A stretch of 64,000 nucleotides of DNA from Brachyhypopomus gauderio (GCF_052324685.1 NC_135218.1:22798851-22862850), one strand, 5' to 3'; numbered from the stretch's first letter, positions 9,480 through 20,623 are shown. The notes: generated by a model not told the origin, from the sequence alone. Made by a program: numbers and translations.

Positions 9480-12400
9480 TATAAATGATAAATGGTATAT
9501 CCAATACACAGTAACAAAATGAGACCCAGCTATCATATAAACACATATTGTCATTTAAAAAATGGAGGAGGACTGTTTGGAATGCACATGGCGTAGCAGC
9601 AAAGCGCTTCACTGAACCGAGAGCCCTCTACTACGTCAGAGTCCTACACCAGCTCCCGGGCGGGCGGAGGGTGAGATCACAGCGTTGTCATGGAAACGTG
9701 AGAAGGGCAGATGAATCAGAAATGGGAAGGTCCATTACTTCAGCCCTGCGTCTGAGACTTACATCTACATCTGAGAGTTGATTCGAGTTTGAGATGTTAA
9801 GCAGAGCAGAGGAACGGAGCGTGTTCGTTTAATGAGACTGGCTCAGGAGGAGGTGCGAAGAACAGAACGTTGTTTTATTTCATGAGGTTTGTATGTCATG
9901 GGACTTTTATGAAGCGTTTTTTTTTCTGAAATCTCAAGATCAATAACAGTTTGCTGGTTTAAACTGAGGCTGTTGTTTATTGTAATGCCAAGGTGTCTGT
10001 GGCTCTCCACGACCTCTACTGTCTCTGCGTGGGCAGCTGGACTGGGACCGCAACTGGTTTCCTCTGTTTTTCTGTCCTTTTTAATCTTCAGAATTGGTGT
10101 TGTGATCCTATGCAGATATACTGGGGGGTCTGGTATACTAATGATTTGACCAGTTAAGGTCTTGACTTTGGTAAATTTGGTGAATTTACTTTTATAGTCT
10201 CGTGTAGTCTCATGCTTTAGTGGTTCTGCTGTTTACATTTTTTTATTGTACATAAATGTACTTAATTCCAAGTTTATCCAAAGATCTATATATTTGTTTT
10301 CTATTTATATACTCATGTAATTTGAAATGCATGTAATGGTATCACTGTAGTAATTGTACTAGTAGATGGATGGATGAGAAAGACAAAGAGAGAACGTATG
10401 TGAATCCCGACGTGTTGGAGGGTTGTAGTCCTGCTGGTGATGTTTCCCAAGCAAACAACTGGGGATCTGATGACCCACTGTCCTGAGCCAGGACTGTAGC
10501 AACAGTGCTGTTACGAAGCCAAACACCAACGGAAAGAGTCCAGACCTGCTGGACATAACGGCCTATTGAGGGATCTCCAGCTACTGCAACATAAGGGAAA
10601 TTAGAACATCCTGAGACACGTTCTACAAAGATCAAGGTGCAAAAAACACCGTACAACCTTTGATTATGATGTCCGTGGATTAGCATGGAGGTAACAGCCA
10701 TTGGTGAAGCAGCAGTTCTGAACAAGCCTGCCAGATGTTTGTGGATTGGGAAGCGTAATGCAGATGTGCTTTTTTCAGGTGAATAACGCACAAAAACTTA
10801 CAGACCAAGACCTTTGACTTTATGATATTCTTTTCTTATATTTACAGTGATAATGATGACGTTTACAGCTCATCCCGGACTAACTCTTCTTGAGGGCCTC
10901 AGAATGAACAGTCTGAACCTCCATTTAAATCAGGAGCCGTCAGACCGTTCGCAGTTTAGGGGACCAGACATCACACCTTTTTTTTGTGGACTCCAAACAT
11001 CTCCTACTTGGACAGAGGGAAGGAAAACTACATGACCAGGCTCATGTGTGGAGAATTATAGATCTGCTTGTTTCAGAATGGTAAGGAACACACTTCTGAG
11101 AGGTAGGGTAGGCATACGGAATCAATAAGATTAAGATATTTTTCCCCTTATCATCCAATTGAATAGAAACACTGTGAGTTTACTTGCAAATGACTGTGTT
11201 TTAAAGGAAACAAATGATCTCATAATTTTGCTAAATAAAAGTCACCCGTGAATTTTTTTTACAGATAATTATTGAATCCAAGTTTGTTCAGGTTTTGCTG
11301 TGAGGTTGTTGTGATTCAGAGCTCTTGAAAAAAAACCAAGGACATACTTTTGACCACACAGTGGTGTTTAATTTCACAGAGGGTAATAATAAAAGGTTCA
11401 GAAACCCCAGAGTGCTGTCCATTCTTTTGAACCCTTCCTTCCTGCCTCTCTCCTCATCCATTTTCTCTGCACCTTACAGACAGCACAGAGCAGGACAGCT
11501 GCCTCTGCTCTGTAAGAATGCTTTACTGCTCTGTTGTAGGCCTAGATGTAAACCTCCTGGACAGAGTCTTTGAAAACCTTTACTTCAGCCCACATGGTAA
11601 GACTCTGAGAATCCAAACAGCTGTGGCAGAAAAGAAGCAACAGTTTTATACGATGCCATTTTGTTTAGTTTTTGAGAGTTTTAGTGTCCTAAAGCACATG
11701 ATTTGGACTCCTAATAATAGTTTTGTTTAGGGAACTCGAGCAGCCCTAGACTAAAGCTATGTTCAGCCTTCCAGAAAACGGGTGTGTGTAATTGGGACCT
11801 GAAGTCCTTCATCATGAACTATATTACAAACGCTGCCGCACAGGCAGAAGGGTTTCAAATTACATTTCCAGGTGGATCTGTGTCAGCATGAGCCTTTCAT
11901 TATGAGCACCATACCATGGTGGGGAGATAGAAAATGGAGGATCAGGAGACTTAATGTTTCTCACTTCAGAGTCACAAATTAGCACTAAAAAACTAAAAAA
12001 AACAGCTAAATAAAAACCTCTCTAATTTATCATTCTAATACACTAACATTATTTCTTATCAGTCTAGATCACAAAGGTGAGAAATACTCAAACTGAGGGG
12101 AATTATTCAATTATGTCAGTGTAGTAGTGTTTATGTTTTAATGCTGGAACCACCTTATAGTGTAGGAGTTTTCCATACCTATATTGGGATTTCCTTGGGT
12201 GTGCTTACTGCCGCAGCAGGAAGTGCTAAAGGCAACTTATTTTGTTTATCTTTCCGCAAACCAGTTGCTTCAGGAAAAACAATGAGATCTTTACTGCAGA
12301 CCACACGTGGCCCGCTGAGAAGTTCTCTGAGCAGCTTTTAAAAGACAGGGCAGCACCACGGACACCAGCGCCTGTCCATCAAAGACCCACTGAACAAAGT

Positions 12401-14336
12401 CAGGAAGAGCAAGTCCATTAAAATGACTGATCGCTGATTACCCCAGCACAGGCTGAGGGGGGGGGGGGGGGGTGATGATTACCCCAGCACAGGCTGAGGT
12501 GGGGGGGGTGTGATGATTACCCCAGCACAGGCTGAGGTGGGGGGGGGGGGGGTGATTATCCCAGCACAAGCTGATGGGGGCCTCCGCTAACCCTGTGCTG
12601 GACTGATGGCATGTGAAGTGGTATACTGGCTTTTAATGGGAAAAGGTTTCAGTATATTGAGTCATGCAGGGTACTGGATGGATGGATGGATGGATGGTAG
12701 ACAAAGAATTGAAAGACAAAATCATCTTGTCCTTCGTGAAGAGCTGAAGGAGGGGGTTATGGAATGATGCATTCCTAGGTACTTCTCTCTCTCACTCTCT
12801 CATTTCCTCTCCCTTTCTCTTCCTGTTTATCTCTTTCTCTTTCTCCCTCTTAATCACTTTCTATCTCACCTCCGCCTGTTCTTTCTCTACCACTTCCCTC
12901 CTTTCTGACTCCCTCTTTCCCTCCTCTTCCTCCACACTTCTCTCTCTCTCTATCTCTTCATTCCTCTCTTGCCTTTTTCTTCTTTCACTCTCTCCTTCTA
13001 GCCTCCAGTTGGTTGCCCTCCACCCTTAAACCAGGAAGCCCCTGTCAGCTCTGCTCAACGTTTGTTTAACTTATGTCCAGCTTGGAAACACCCATGGATA
13101 TCAAGTCAAGCCTCCTCCACTGTACCCACAATGCATGGTTCATTGTGCCCGCACCCTGACCAAACACACACGTACGACCCCAACCATGTTCTTCAGAGTT
13201 CAATTGTGATATTAATTGACCTGTATTATATATTTAGAACACACAAACTCAAACACACACACATATATGGAAACTGAATACGTAGATCAGTAAGTAGACT
13301 ATTAAGAAATAACTTGTCAAAGTACCCCACGTGCTTGAAAATCTGATGCTTACTTCAGAAATATTCAACACCAATGCCATTATTTTATATGAAGGTCATT
13401 CCCAATTCTATATGAAAGTCATTGTCATTGCTATACAGCTTCATGCACATCAACATCTGCCTCATTCTAAATTCAATTTATAACTTTTTAAGAGCTTTGT
13501 ACGATTTGAAGTGTGTAGTGGTTCACAATACGAGTATAATTCCAAAATGACTTCATATACATGTGCAACAAATATATGGAAATCAGAAACTGCATAAATT
13601 CTTAATTGCAAACGTGAAGTAGCCTATAAAAGAAGTCCAATATATTAAACCCAGTACATCGAAAACTCCATCAATGGCAGCTCAAGTATATCTTTGAGTA
13701 ATTTCAGTAAGACAATTGCACCGGTGTTGCTAGAGTAAAAGAGGTGTAAACGCATCCAAAACTGTACGGTAACGGGTGATATCTTTCACATCTGTAGACT
13801 CGCCAAAGCGATAAGCGCGTGTCCAAAGCACCGACGAGCACTGGTGTTAGAGAAGCAGCCCTATTGGTGTTAGAGAAGCAGCCCTATTGGTGTTAGAGAA
13901 GCAGCCCTATTGTTTTGTGAAGGCATTTGCTCCACATTTGATGCCTATTTCGTAACTTCACTTGAAACTTCCTAAGCCTCGGGGAACTTCAAATTGAAGT
14001 CAACAAGTGAAAAGACAAGCATGTTTTGTGTGGTTAAAGGCATCCTTTACAACACAATGACACATTTAGACACGAACAATTTGTCCCGTTGGTATAGTAT
14101 AATGTTAGCTGCTAAAAAAAAAAACTATTTACATTACACGTATCTTCAGTAACCAAGCAATAATAAGACCGTTTTGATAAACTGACTGAATACCTAACCT
14201 GGGTCATTCATTAATGCAATGTTAATAAAGTCCAACTTTATTCCTAAACAGCAATAAAAAATAAAGGATCGTTTTTATACATCTCGCCAGATAACAGCAA
14301 AGACATTAAGAAGAAGTTAAATATTTAAACACTTAC
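9480..14336. other. probable first intron and upstream region of calcrl
   Basis: No exon was recognised. It contains a G-rich three-unit minisatellite (12434-12582), GGAT repeats (12676-12698), a CT-rich tract (about 12782-13000) and three copies of a TTGGTGTTAGAGAAGCAGCCCTA-like unit (13842-13912). A 149-codon minus-strand frame at 10342-10791 has no similarity that I recognise. If the exon at 14337 is real, this is transcribed intron. Confidence 0.5.
12434..12582. repeat. three-unit minisatellite with G runs
   Basis: The unit TGATTACCCCAGCACAGGCTGAG is followed by 7-14 G; the three consecutive units differ mainly in the length of the G run. Confidence 0.9.
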
Positions 14337-14625
14337 GTTTCAACTAATTAAAAACCCAATGATAGCAGCTCCAACCACGAGTTCTGGGCTCAGGATGAAG
14401 AGTCCATCTTCGTTCGGTATTACTACTTCACTGAACAGCCCGTGTTAGTGGACGCACCGACATGCACACGGCGCCTCTCCTGCCTCGCCTGTTTTAATCC
14501 AAGGCGCGCGAGCAGCTCACTGGCGGTGCTGTGGAGCGCGCGCGGAGAGTGGTCGGGGCCCCTGACAGCGGAGGGGCTTCCTGTGACATCACTGCTCATC
14601 TGCACTGTGTGTGCTGCAGACACGG
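14337..14625 (-). promoter_or_regulatory. calcrl: putative calcrl promoter and noncoding first exon
   Basis: A GC- and CpG-rich block with GCGCGC clusters at about 14450-14580 stands out in AT-rich surroundings. On the minus strand it runs into a strong donor, GAAAC|GTAAGTG, with GT at 14336-14335. The calcrl start-codon exon is preceded by an acceptor, and class B GPCR genes usually have noncoding first exons. The strand and position fit a 5' UTR exon here; the start site is not defined. This is inference without transcript evidence. Confidence 0.42.
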
Positions 14626-14639
14626 ATGGACCCATACCT

Positions 14640-15948
14640 TCTACTCGTTTAGGTCGAGATTTCCATCCCCGTCACTGATATTTGGCAAAAAGAGGCGAGT
14701 CATTTTCACACATAATACTGCTTGAACAACGCAATCATCATTCATTTCTCCAATTCAGGTAATTTGCCCTAAAATGTAAGTCTTCTTAGAGACAAAACTC
14801 GTCGAGGTCCAGAATTATTCTTTATGTCCAGCAACACTTCAAAGTCTTTCTCAGAAATAAAGGGAGTACATTAAAAAGCGGCGTGTATAGCCTACATACC
14901 TTACCATCATCCACTTAGTTTAGGTTCGTAACATTTAACAAATCTTCTGGCTGTTACGCCCCCTAGCGTGTACACACCGAAATGATTTACAGTGAATTCC
15001 AATGTTTCTTTTGGCAAAGGTATTAAGGATAGTCGTAAATAGTGATTAGTCTCGGGCAACACATGTTTTAAAACTGGGTTAATCAAACAGGACTGTTTGA
15101 ATAAAATATGTTTGTTATGAATTTATGAGTTATGAATATATTTGACTTTGAAAACATGCCAATGACAACAAGAAGTCTGATTTTGCCAATTTCCTTTTGC
15201 AAATGTACTCTTTGTTTGCTTTTAAAATTTTCTGTAACAATTGGAAGCAGAATTCATTGGTTTTTAATACTTCAAATGACCAACAAAGCCTGAGGTTACA
15301 GGAAAATATCTGAGGTCTGAAACAAAAAAAGCTTAACGTTTAAGAGCACATTTCATGGTCTGGCAATGATATTTCAAAAAGCAATTTTCTCAAACATGCT
15401 AAAGTTTTCACGTTATTTAACTGAAAGGGAAATATCTTTTCCACTGCATTATGGAACTAGAGGGACTACTAGATTGGAATGACTGGGTGGGATTTAGTGG
15501 TTCTGGCTGGTTGTTACCATGGATAATGACTTGGTTTCAGCCAATCACTTTGAACAGTCAGCAATTTATCAACATTTTATTGTTTACTGCAATCAATCCC
15601 ATTGCAATAAACACCATTACAATAATCAAAGTGAGAGTAGATACAACATTTGTACCGCCAGCGTTTCAACACATACCGACGAAATGGAGCACACGTAGTT
15701 ATTATTGGCTCTGCAGTGTCACACATGCTATGATTTCAATGTGTGTGGTGTGTTTGCAATCTACATATGATTAAAAAACAAGGCACTATGAAAATAAACT
15801 ACTTGTGTCTCATTATAAAGACACATCAACATCTCCAAAGGAGCAGTTGAAGAAGTCTAGATGAGTTTTAGGTGAAGAGGATTAATGTTTAGAAGAAAAT
15901 ATTTATGATTAAAGTCAAACAGTGTTGCTCGCTGTGAAAAAGCAGAAA
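14640..15948. other. intergenic, nothing recognised
   Basis: AT-rich sequence without recognisable exons, repeats or transposon ends. The open frame at 15451-15774 has no similarity I recognise. Confidence 0.5.
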
Positions 15949-15953
15949 TTTAC

Positions 15954-16275
15954 TGTCACGCTACGGTCCCCGAACCCTTCCTTTGGGGCGTGTGTTAACG
16001 TTGTCTGCGTCTATTCGTCTGCGTCTGAGTACCTCCGTGGGTGCGGGTGCGTCTTGTCATTATCCGTCTCACCTGTGGCTCGTCTCGTCATCACGTGGGG
16101 TTGATGTGGTCTGTCCATTTAATGTGCGTTCGCGCAGTGTCTTGTGCTCGTCGTTGTCTAATGTTTGAGTCTACACGTTACGTGTGTATGTGTCTGTTTA
16201 GCGTGCGCTATTGCGTAATACCTGTCTGCGAAGCTGGATTTGTGTCTCGTCCTTCGCCTCGCACCCAACGTCACA
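15954..16275 (+). repeat. 5' LTR of element A (322 bp)
   Basis: Starts TGTCACGC and ends CGTCACA. The TATA-like box reads CATTTAAT at 16116, where the 3' LTR has TATTTAAT. It lacks a 24-base stretch of the 3' LTR that contains ATTAAA. Both changes make this the more decayed copy. Confidence 0.92.
16116..16155 (+). promoter_or_regulatory. predicted core promoter and transcript start of element A
   Basis: A TATA-like box begins at 16116. Thirty bases later, at 16146-16155, lies GCTCGTCGTT. Its exact reverse complement is at 16277-16286, just inside the LTR. The start site is predicted from this spacing, not shown. Confidence 0.55.
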
Positions 16276-16276
16276 G

Positions 16277-16286
16277 AACGACGAGC
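16277..16286 (+). other. putative self-priming site of element A
   Basis: AACGACGAGC begins one base after the LTR end. It is a 10-nt perfect complement of GCTCGTCGTT at 16146-16155, the predicted 5' end of the element RNA. No TGG-initiated tRNA-type primer site is present at this position. Confidence 0.6.
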
Positions 16287-16306
16287 CGTCAGAGATACAA
16301 CAAGCC

Positions 16307-17260
16307 ATGCCAGGCTACACCACCCGGCCAAAGAAGGGCAAGAAGCCCAGCAAGCGCCGCCATGCCTCTGCTCCTGCCCAACACCGCGCGGCCACCGTTA
16401 CTCCCGAACTTATGGAGCAGGACCCTTTATGCAGCATCATGCTGCTCCGGGCTCGGGAGGCCAGCACTGGGGAACTGGCGGAGTATTTCCGCCAGACCGC
16501 GGTGCGGATGTGGAGGGAGCGACACCCCTCTCCCACCAGAGACCTCTCGCCCTTGAGGGTCGGCTCCCTCGAACTCTGCTCCACAGAGAAGACCCCTGAG
16601 AGCGAGTTCGAGGGGGAGGAATCGGAGGGCGAGGAGGAAGAGGACGATCAGGCTCCCTCGGTTTGTTCCGCCTCCACCGTGGACTACGGCGAGGAGGAGG
16701 ATTACCCTCCCTCCGTGTGCTACGCCCCCACAGTGGATTATGGTGGGGGAGAGGGGAACGAGGAGGACTACCCACCGTCCGAGTGCTCCGCTCCTGCCGT
16801 GGGCTACGAGGAGGAGGAGGAGGAGGAGGACGACGATTACCCTCCGTTCGAGTGCAACGCACCTGCCGTGGGCTACGGTGAGGAAGAGGAGGAGGAAGAC
16901 TATGATTACCCTCCGTCAGAACGCTCCTTCCCCGCCGTGGGCTACGATGGGGAGGTGGAGGAGTTCGAGTCGGAGGAGGAAGGCAGTCCGCCTCCCTCTG
17001 AGTGTTCCGCTGGGACTGTGAAGGGGAGGTGGACACCAGAGACGGTCCCATCCTCCGATCGTTACGGTGGAGAGAGGATGGATTGCTCCCGGGGTGGCAG
17101 CCCGGAGCAGTCCATGGAGTGGGACCAAGGAGAAGAAGAGGAGGAGGAGATGGAGACCGCAGGGGATCTCCCAGGCGGTCCGCTCGGGGCGTCTACCGGT
17201 CGCGCTGCACCCGGCGCCTACGCCGGTCGCGCTGCACCCGGCGCCTACAGCCTGGTTTAA
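16307..17260 (+). CDS. single ORF of LTR element A, acidic repeat protein
   Basis: 317 codons plus stop. The start chosen is the first ATG in frame inside the internal region (MPGYTTRPKKGKKPSKRRHA); the frame stays open upstream into the LTR. Residues about 1-30 are strongly basic, about 30-75 look helical (MLLRAREASTGELAEYFRQT), and about 100-255 consist of Glu/Asp blocks separated by six degenerate repeats of the type DYPPSECSAPAVGYG. The C-terminus has repeated GRAAPGAY. No zinc knuckle, protease, RT or integrase motif is visible, so calling it gag-like is only a guess. The TAA stop coincides with the TTTAA target duplication of the nested transposon, so that insertion did not shorten it. 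Confidence 0.6.
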   Translation: MPGYTTRPKKGKKPSKRRHASAPAQHRAATVTPELMEQDPLCSIMLLRAREASTGELAEYFRQTAVRMWRERHPSPTRDLSPLRVGSLELCSTEKTPESEFEGEESEGEEEEDDQAPSVCSASTVDYGEEEDYPPSVCYAPTVDYGGGEGNEEDYPPSECSAPAVGYEEEEEEEDDDYPPFECNAPAVGYGEEEEEEDYDYPPSERSFPAVGYDGEVEEFESEEEGSPPPSECSAGTVKGRWTPETVPSSDRYGGERMDCSRGGSPEQSMEWDQGEEEEEEMETAGDLPGGPLGASTGRAAPGAYAGRAAPGAYSLV

Positions 17261-17275
17261 GCCTGGTTTATACTC

Positions 17276-18605
17276 GACGCGCCGCGAGCGGCGCGAGGGT
17301 CCGCGCGGCGAAAATGACGTAATCGCGGAGGCTCCGCCCGTGCGCGAGGTCGTGCACCTCTCGAATTTTGCTTCAGCGCGATGGACAAAGTCATGTTTGC
17401 CGGGTTCATACACCTAAACAAGGTGGAATTAAAGCACTTGTACGGCACTTTCAAGGTCCATTTAAATATTTTCCAGCACGATAAACATAATTAAGTTAAA
17501 TATTAATATATATACTCGAAATAATTCGAAATAATTCGCTTTTTATCACATTATTTAATGGTTGTTTATTTTCAAAACGCCCAATCTTAACGTCTTCACG
17601 TTCTCTCATGTTTCGTCCTGGAATTACAAGAAGCTCGTATTTGTTAACGTAATTTCAACATTTTAATGTACTTTAGCCTAAATTCCAGCACTTTTCAAAC
17701 CTGAAACACAAAGCAACATCAAAATGCGTCAGGTAAATGTTCATTCCCCTTTTTTGAGGGGTGTTTCTTTATACTACCACATATCGTTTCGGACAACATT
17801 GCAAAGCCATATTTATGTTTGATGCCTGGTGTATATATACGGTCTCTGGTCAGGTAAAAATGTTCTTTCCCCGGTTTTGCAGGGGCTTTTTATTCTCCAC
17901 TGCCACCTATCGCCACCTATCGTTTCGGAGAACACTGCAGCGACGCTCGCGACGTTCGCGAAAATACTTTCACGAGCGACCGTAGCGCGCGGCTCCGCCC
18001 ACCTCGCGCGACCCTGCGCGAGCGGTGTAGGCGTTTATACTTTCGCGAACGTCGCGAGCGTCGCTGCAGTGTTCTCCGAAACGATAGGTGGCGATAGGTG
18101 GCAGTGGAGAATAAAAAACCCGTGCAAAACCGGTGAAAGAACATTTTTACCTGACCAGAGATCGTATATACACATCTGGCATCAAACGTAATTATGGCTT
18201 TGCAGTGTTGTCCTAAACGATACGTTAACAAACACGAGCCTCTTGTAATTCCAGGACGAAACATGAGAGAACGTGAAGACGTTAGACGTCTGGGCGTTTT
18301 GAAAATAAACAACCATTAAATAATGTGATAAAAAAGCGAATTATTTCGATTCATTTAGAATATATGTATAAATATTTAACTTAATTAAGATTAACGTGCT
18401 GGGAAATATTGAAATGGACCTTTAAAGTGACGTACAAGTGCTTTAATTCCACCTTGTAAAGGTGTATGAACCCGGCAAACATGACTTTGTCCATCGCGCT
18501 GAAGCGCGGCGCGCGCGCGAAGTTTACAAAATTCGAGAGGTGCACGACCTCGCGCCGCGACAGCGCACGGGCGGAGCCACAGCGATTACGTCATTTTCGC
18601 CGCGC
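17276..18605. repeat. large imperfect palindrome formed by copies 1 and 2
   Basis: Sequence from about 17276 to 17965 is repeated in inverted orientation at about 18040-18605. Examples are AAAATGACGT at 17311 against ACGTCATTTT at 18588, and TGCCACCTATCG at 17901 against its complement ending at 18103. The spacer is about 75 bases and comes from the right end that only copy 2 retains. Identity by eye is high but not perfect. Confidence 0.88.
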
Positions 18606-19233
18606 GGACCCTCGCGCCTGGTTTATACTCGACGCGCCGCGAGCGGCGCGAGGGTCCGCGCGGCGAAAATGACGTAATCGCGGAGGCTCCGCCCGTGCGC
18701 GAGGGCATCGCGCGCTGTCGCGGCGCGAGGTCGTGCACCTCCCGAATTTTGTAACTTCGCGCGCGCGCCGCGCTTCAGCGCGATCAACAAAGTCATGTTT
18801 GCAGAGTTCATACACCTATACAAGGTGGAATTAAAGCACTTGTACGGCACTTTCAAGGCCCATTTAAATATTTTCCAGCACGATAAACATAATTAAGTTA
18901 AATATTAATATATATACTCGAAATAATTCGCTTTTTATCACATTATTTAATGGTTGTTTATTTTCAAAACACCCAATCTTAACGTCTTCACGTTCTCTCA
19001 TGTTTCGTCCTGGAATTACAAGAGGCTCGTATTTGTTAACGTAATTTCAACATTTTAATGTACTTTAGCCTAAATTCCACCACTTTTCAAACCTGAAACA
19101 CAAAGCAACATCAAAATGCGTCAGGTAAATGTTCATTCCCCTTTTTTTGAGGGGTGTTTCTTTATACTACCACATATCATTTCGGACAACATTGCAAAGC
19201 CATATTTATGTTTGATGCCTGGTGTGTATATAT

Positions 19234-19926
19234 ACGGGCTGTTTCTCAATTCAGGGGCTGCAGCCTACGTAGACCGCGTAGACCGCAGCCCACGGTGGCC
19301 ACACACTTCGAAGGCAGGGTAGGCTGCATCTCACGGCTGTTAAATGAGATAGTCTAGTCTTCGCAAGACGTATGTTTGCGTGACCACGCTCTGCCCCGTT
19401 TCATACGTTACATACGTGTTAGCGAGCTGTCCAACAAATATCACATCACCCACCTAAAATGCCTAAAAGAAAATGCGTTGAACATGTATTCACGTATGAC
19501 GGGAAGTATAACTTCATAACAAAATTCAATTTATTTTTATAAACGTTACTTTTACGTATAAACGTTTAGTAAATACTCAAAGCACATGTTTACCTGCAAT
19601 ATCATTAATAACTGGCATGTTATTTAGCATCTCATTGCAGTATAAATGTCCATATTTAAAAAATACCGACATTTAAAAACGAATTCTTCGGCCCGTACAC
19701 TAGACTCCGCCTGTTTATTGTTCATAGAGCAATGAATCCTGGGATATGGTGGGACGCGAAGGATACTCAGATGCATCCTTCGTTTTCGGGGTTTTGAAGG
19801 CTACATTCGTCGGCCGCATAAGAAGGAGTCCACGAATTGGGACAGCCTTGTCGCGGCGCAGTGACGTAACCGGCCTACAAATGCGCACTTCGTGGGCTGC
19901 AGCCCCTGAATTGAGAAACAGCCACG
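19234..19926. mobile_element. 687-bp TIR element with 3-bp TSD ACG, nested in copy 3
   Basis: The element occupies 19237-19923. It begins GGCTGTTTCTCAATTCAGGG and ends with the reverse complement; the match continues through GCTGCAGCC for 29 perfect bases. Direct ACG flanks it (19234-19236, 19924-19926). Copies 1 and 2 lack the insert (ATATACGGTCTCTGG is continuous in copy 1), which fixes its boundaries. It has no transposase frame. A 3-bp target duplication is compatible with PIF/Harbinger or CACTA types; the family is not assigned. Confidence 0.88.
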
Positions 19927-20137
19927 GTCTCTGGTCAGGTAAAAATGTTCTTTCACCGGTTTTGCAAGGGTTTTTTATTCTCCTCTGCCACCTATCGCCA
20001 CCTATCGTTTCGGAGAACACTGCAGCGACGCTCGCGACGTTCGCGAAAGTATAAACGCCTACACCGCTCGCGCAGGGTCGCGCGAGGTGGGCGGAGTCGC
20101 GCGCTACGGTCGCTCGCGAAAGTAAACCAGGCTTTAA

Positions 20138-20281
20138 AGACTGTGCGTGGCGGACTCTCCGCCGAGGGCGGTCATCTCCCAGACGCAGGACTGGGCGCTT
20201 CAGATCCGCCCATCGACGTGGGTTCGGGGCACTCAGTCCTGTTGGCACCCCGGGACGGGTAGTGCCCTTGGTGGGGGCGTC
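20138..20281 (+). other. 3' internal region of element A with polypurine-like tract
   Basis: The remainder of the LTR element after the nested insertion. It ends in GGTGGGGGCGTC immediately before the 3' LTR, the expected position of the plus-strand primer. Confidence 0.6.
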
Positions 20282-20623
20282 TGTCACGCTACGGTCCCCG
20301 AACCCTTCCTTTGGGGCGTGTGTTAACGTTGTCTGCGTCTATTCGTCTGCGTCTGTACCTCCGTGGGTGCGGGTGCGTCTTGTCATTATCCGTCTCACCT
20401 GTGGCTCGTCTCGTCATCACGTGGGGTTGATGTGGTCTGTCTATTTAATGTGCGTTCGCGCAGTGTCTTGTGCTCGTCGTTGTCTAATGTTTGAGTCTAC
20501 ACGTTACGTGTGTATGTGTCTGTTTAGCGTGCGCTATTGCGCAATACCTGTCTGCATTAAAACGTGTCGTTGTGTCTGTGAAGTTGGATTTGTGTCGTCC
20601 TTCGCCTCGAACCCAACGTCACA
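20282..20623 (+). repeat. 3' LTR of element A (342 bp)
   Basis: Better preserved than the 5' LTR. It has TATTTAAT at about 20442 and ATTAAA in CTGCATTAAAACG at about 20555, plausible TATA and poly(A) signals. It ends CGTCACA at 20623. Confidence 0.92.

Larger units (their letters stand above)
17256..20137 (+). mobile_element. composite CpG-rich TIR transposon nested in element A
   Basis: Outer ends are GCCTGGTTTA (17261) and TAAACCAGGC (to 20132), flanked by direct TTTAA (17256-17260 and 20133-20137). The TTAA core recalls piggyBac and Kolobok targets, but I cannot assign the superfamily. Inside are three copies of one unit: copy 1 plus (17261 to about 17965, right end missing), copy 2 minus (about 17966-18616, outer left end missing) and copy 3 plus (18616-20132, complete at both ends but interrupted). 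No transposase frame is present; short frames across the CpG-rich ends are artefacts of palindromic GCGC-rich text. Without its insertion, copy 3 is about 827 bp, a non-autonomous element. Confidence 0.85.

Noticed and set aside
17257-20262. CpG-rich frames with RRAREV/ARAEPPRLRH motifs
   Set aside because: They fall in the subterminal repeats of the TIR transposon, appear on both strands because copies are inverted, and match no transposase.
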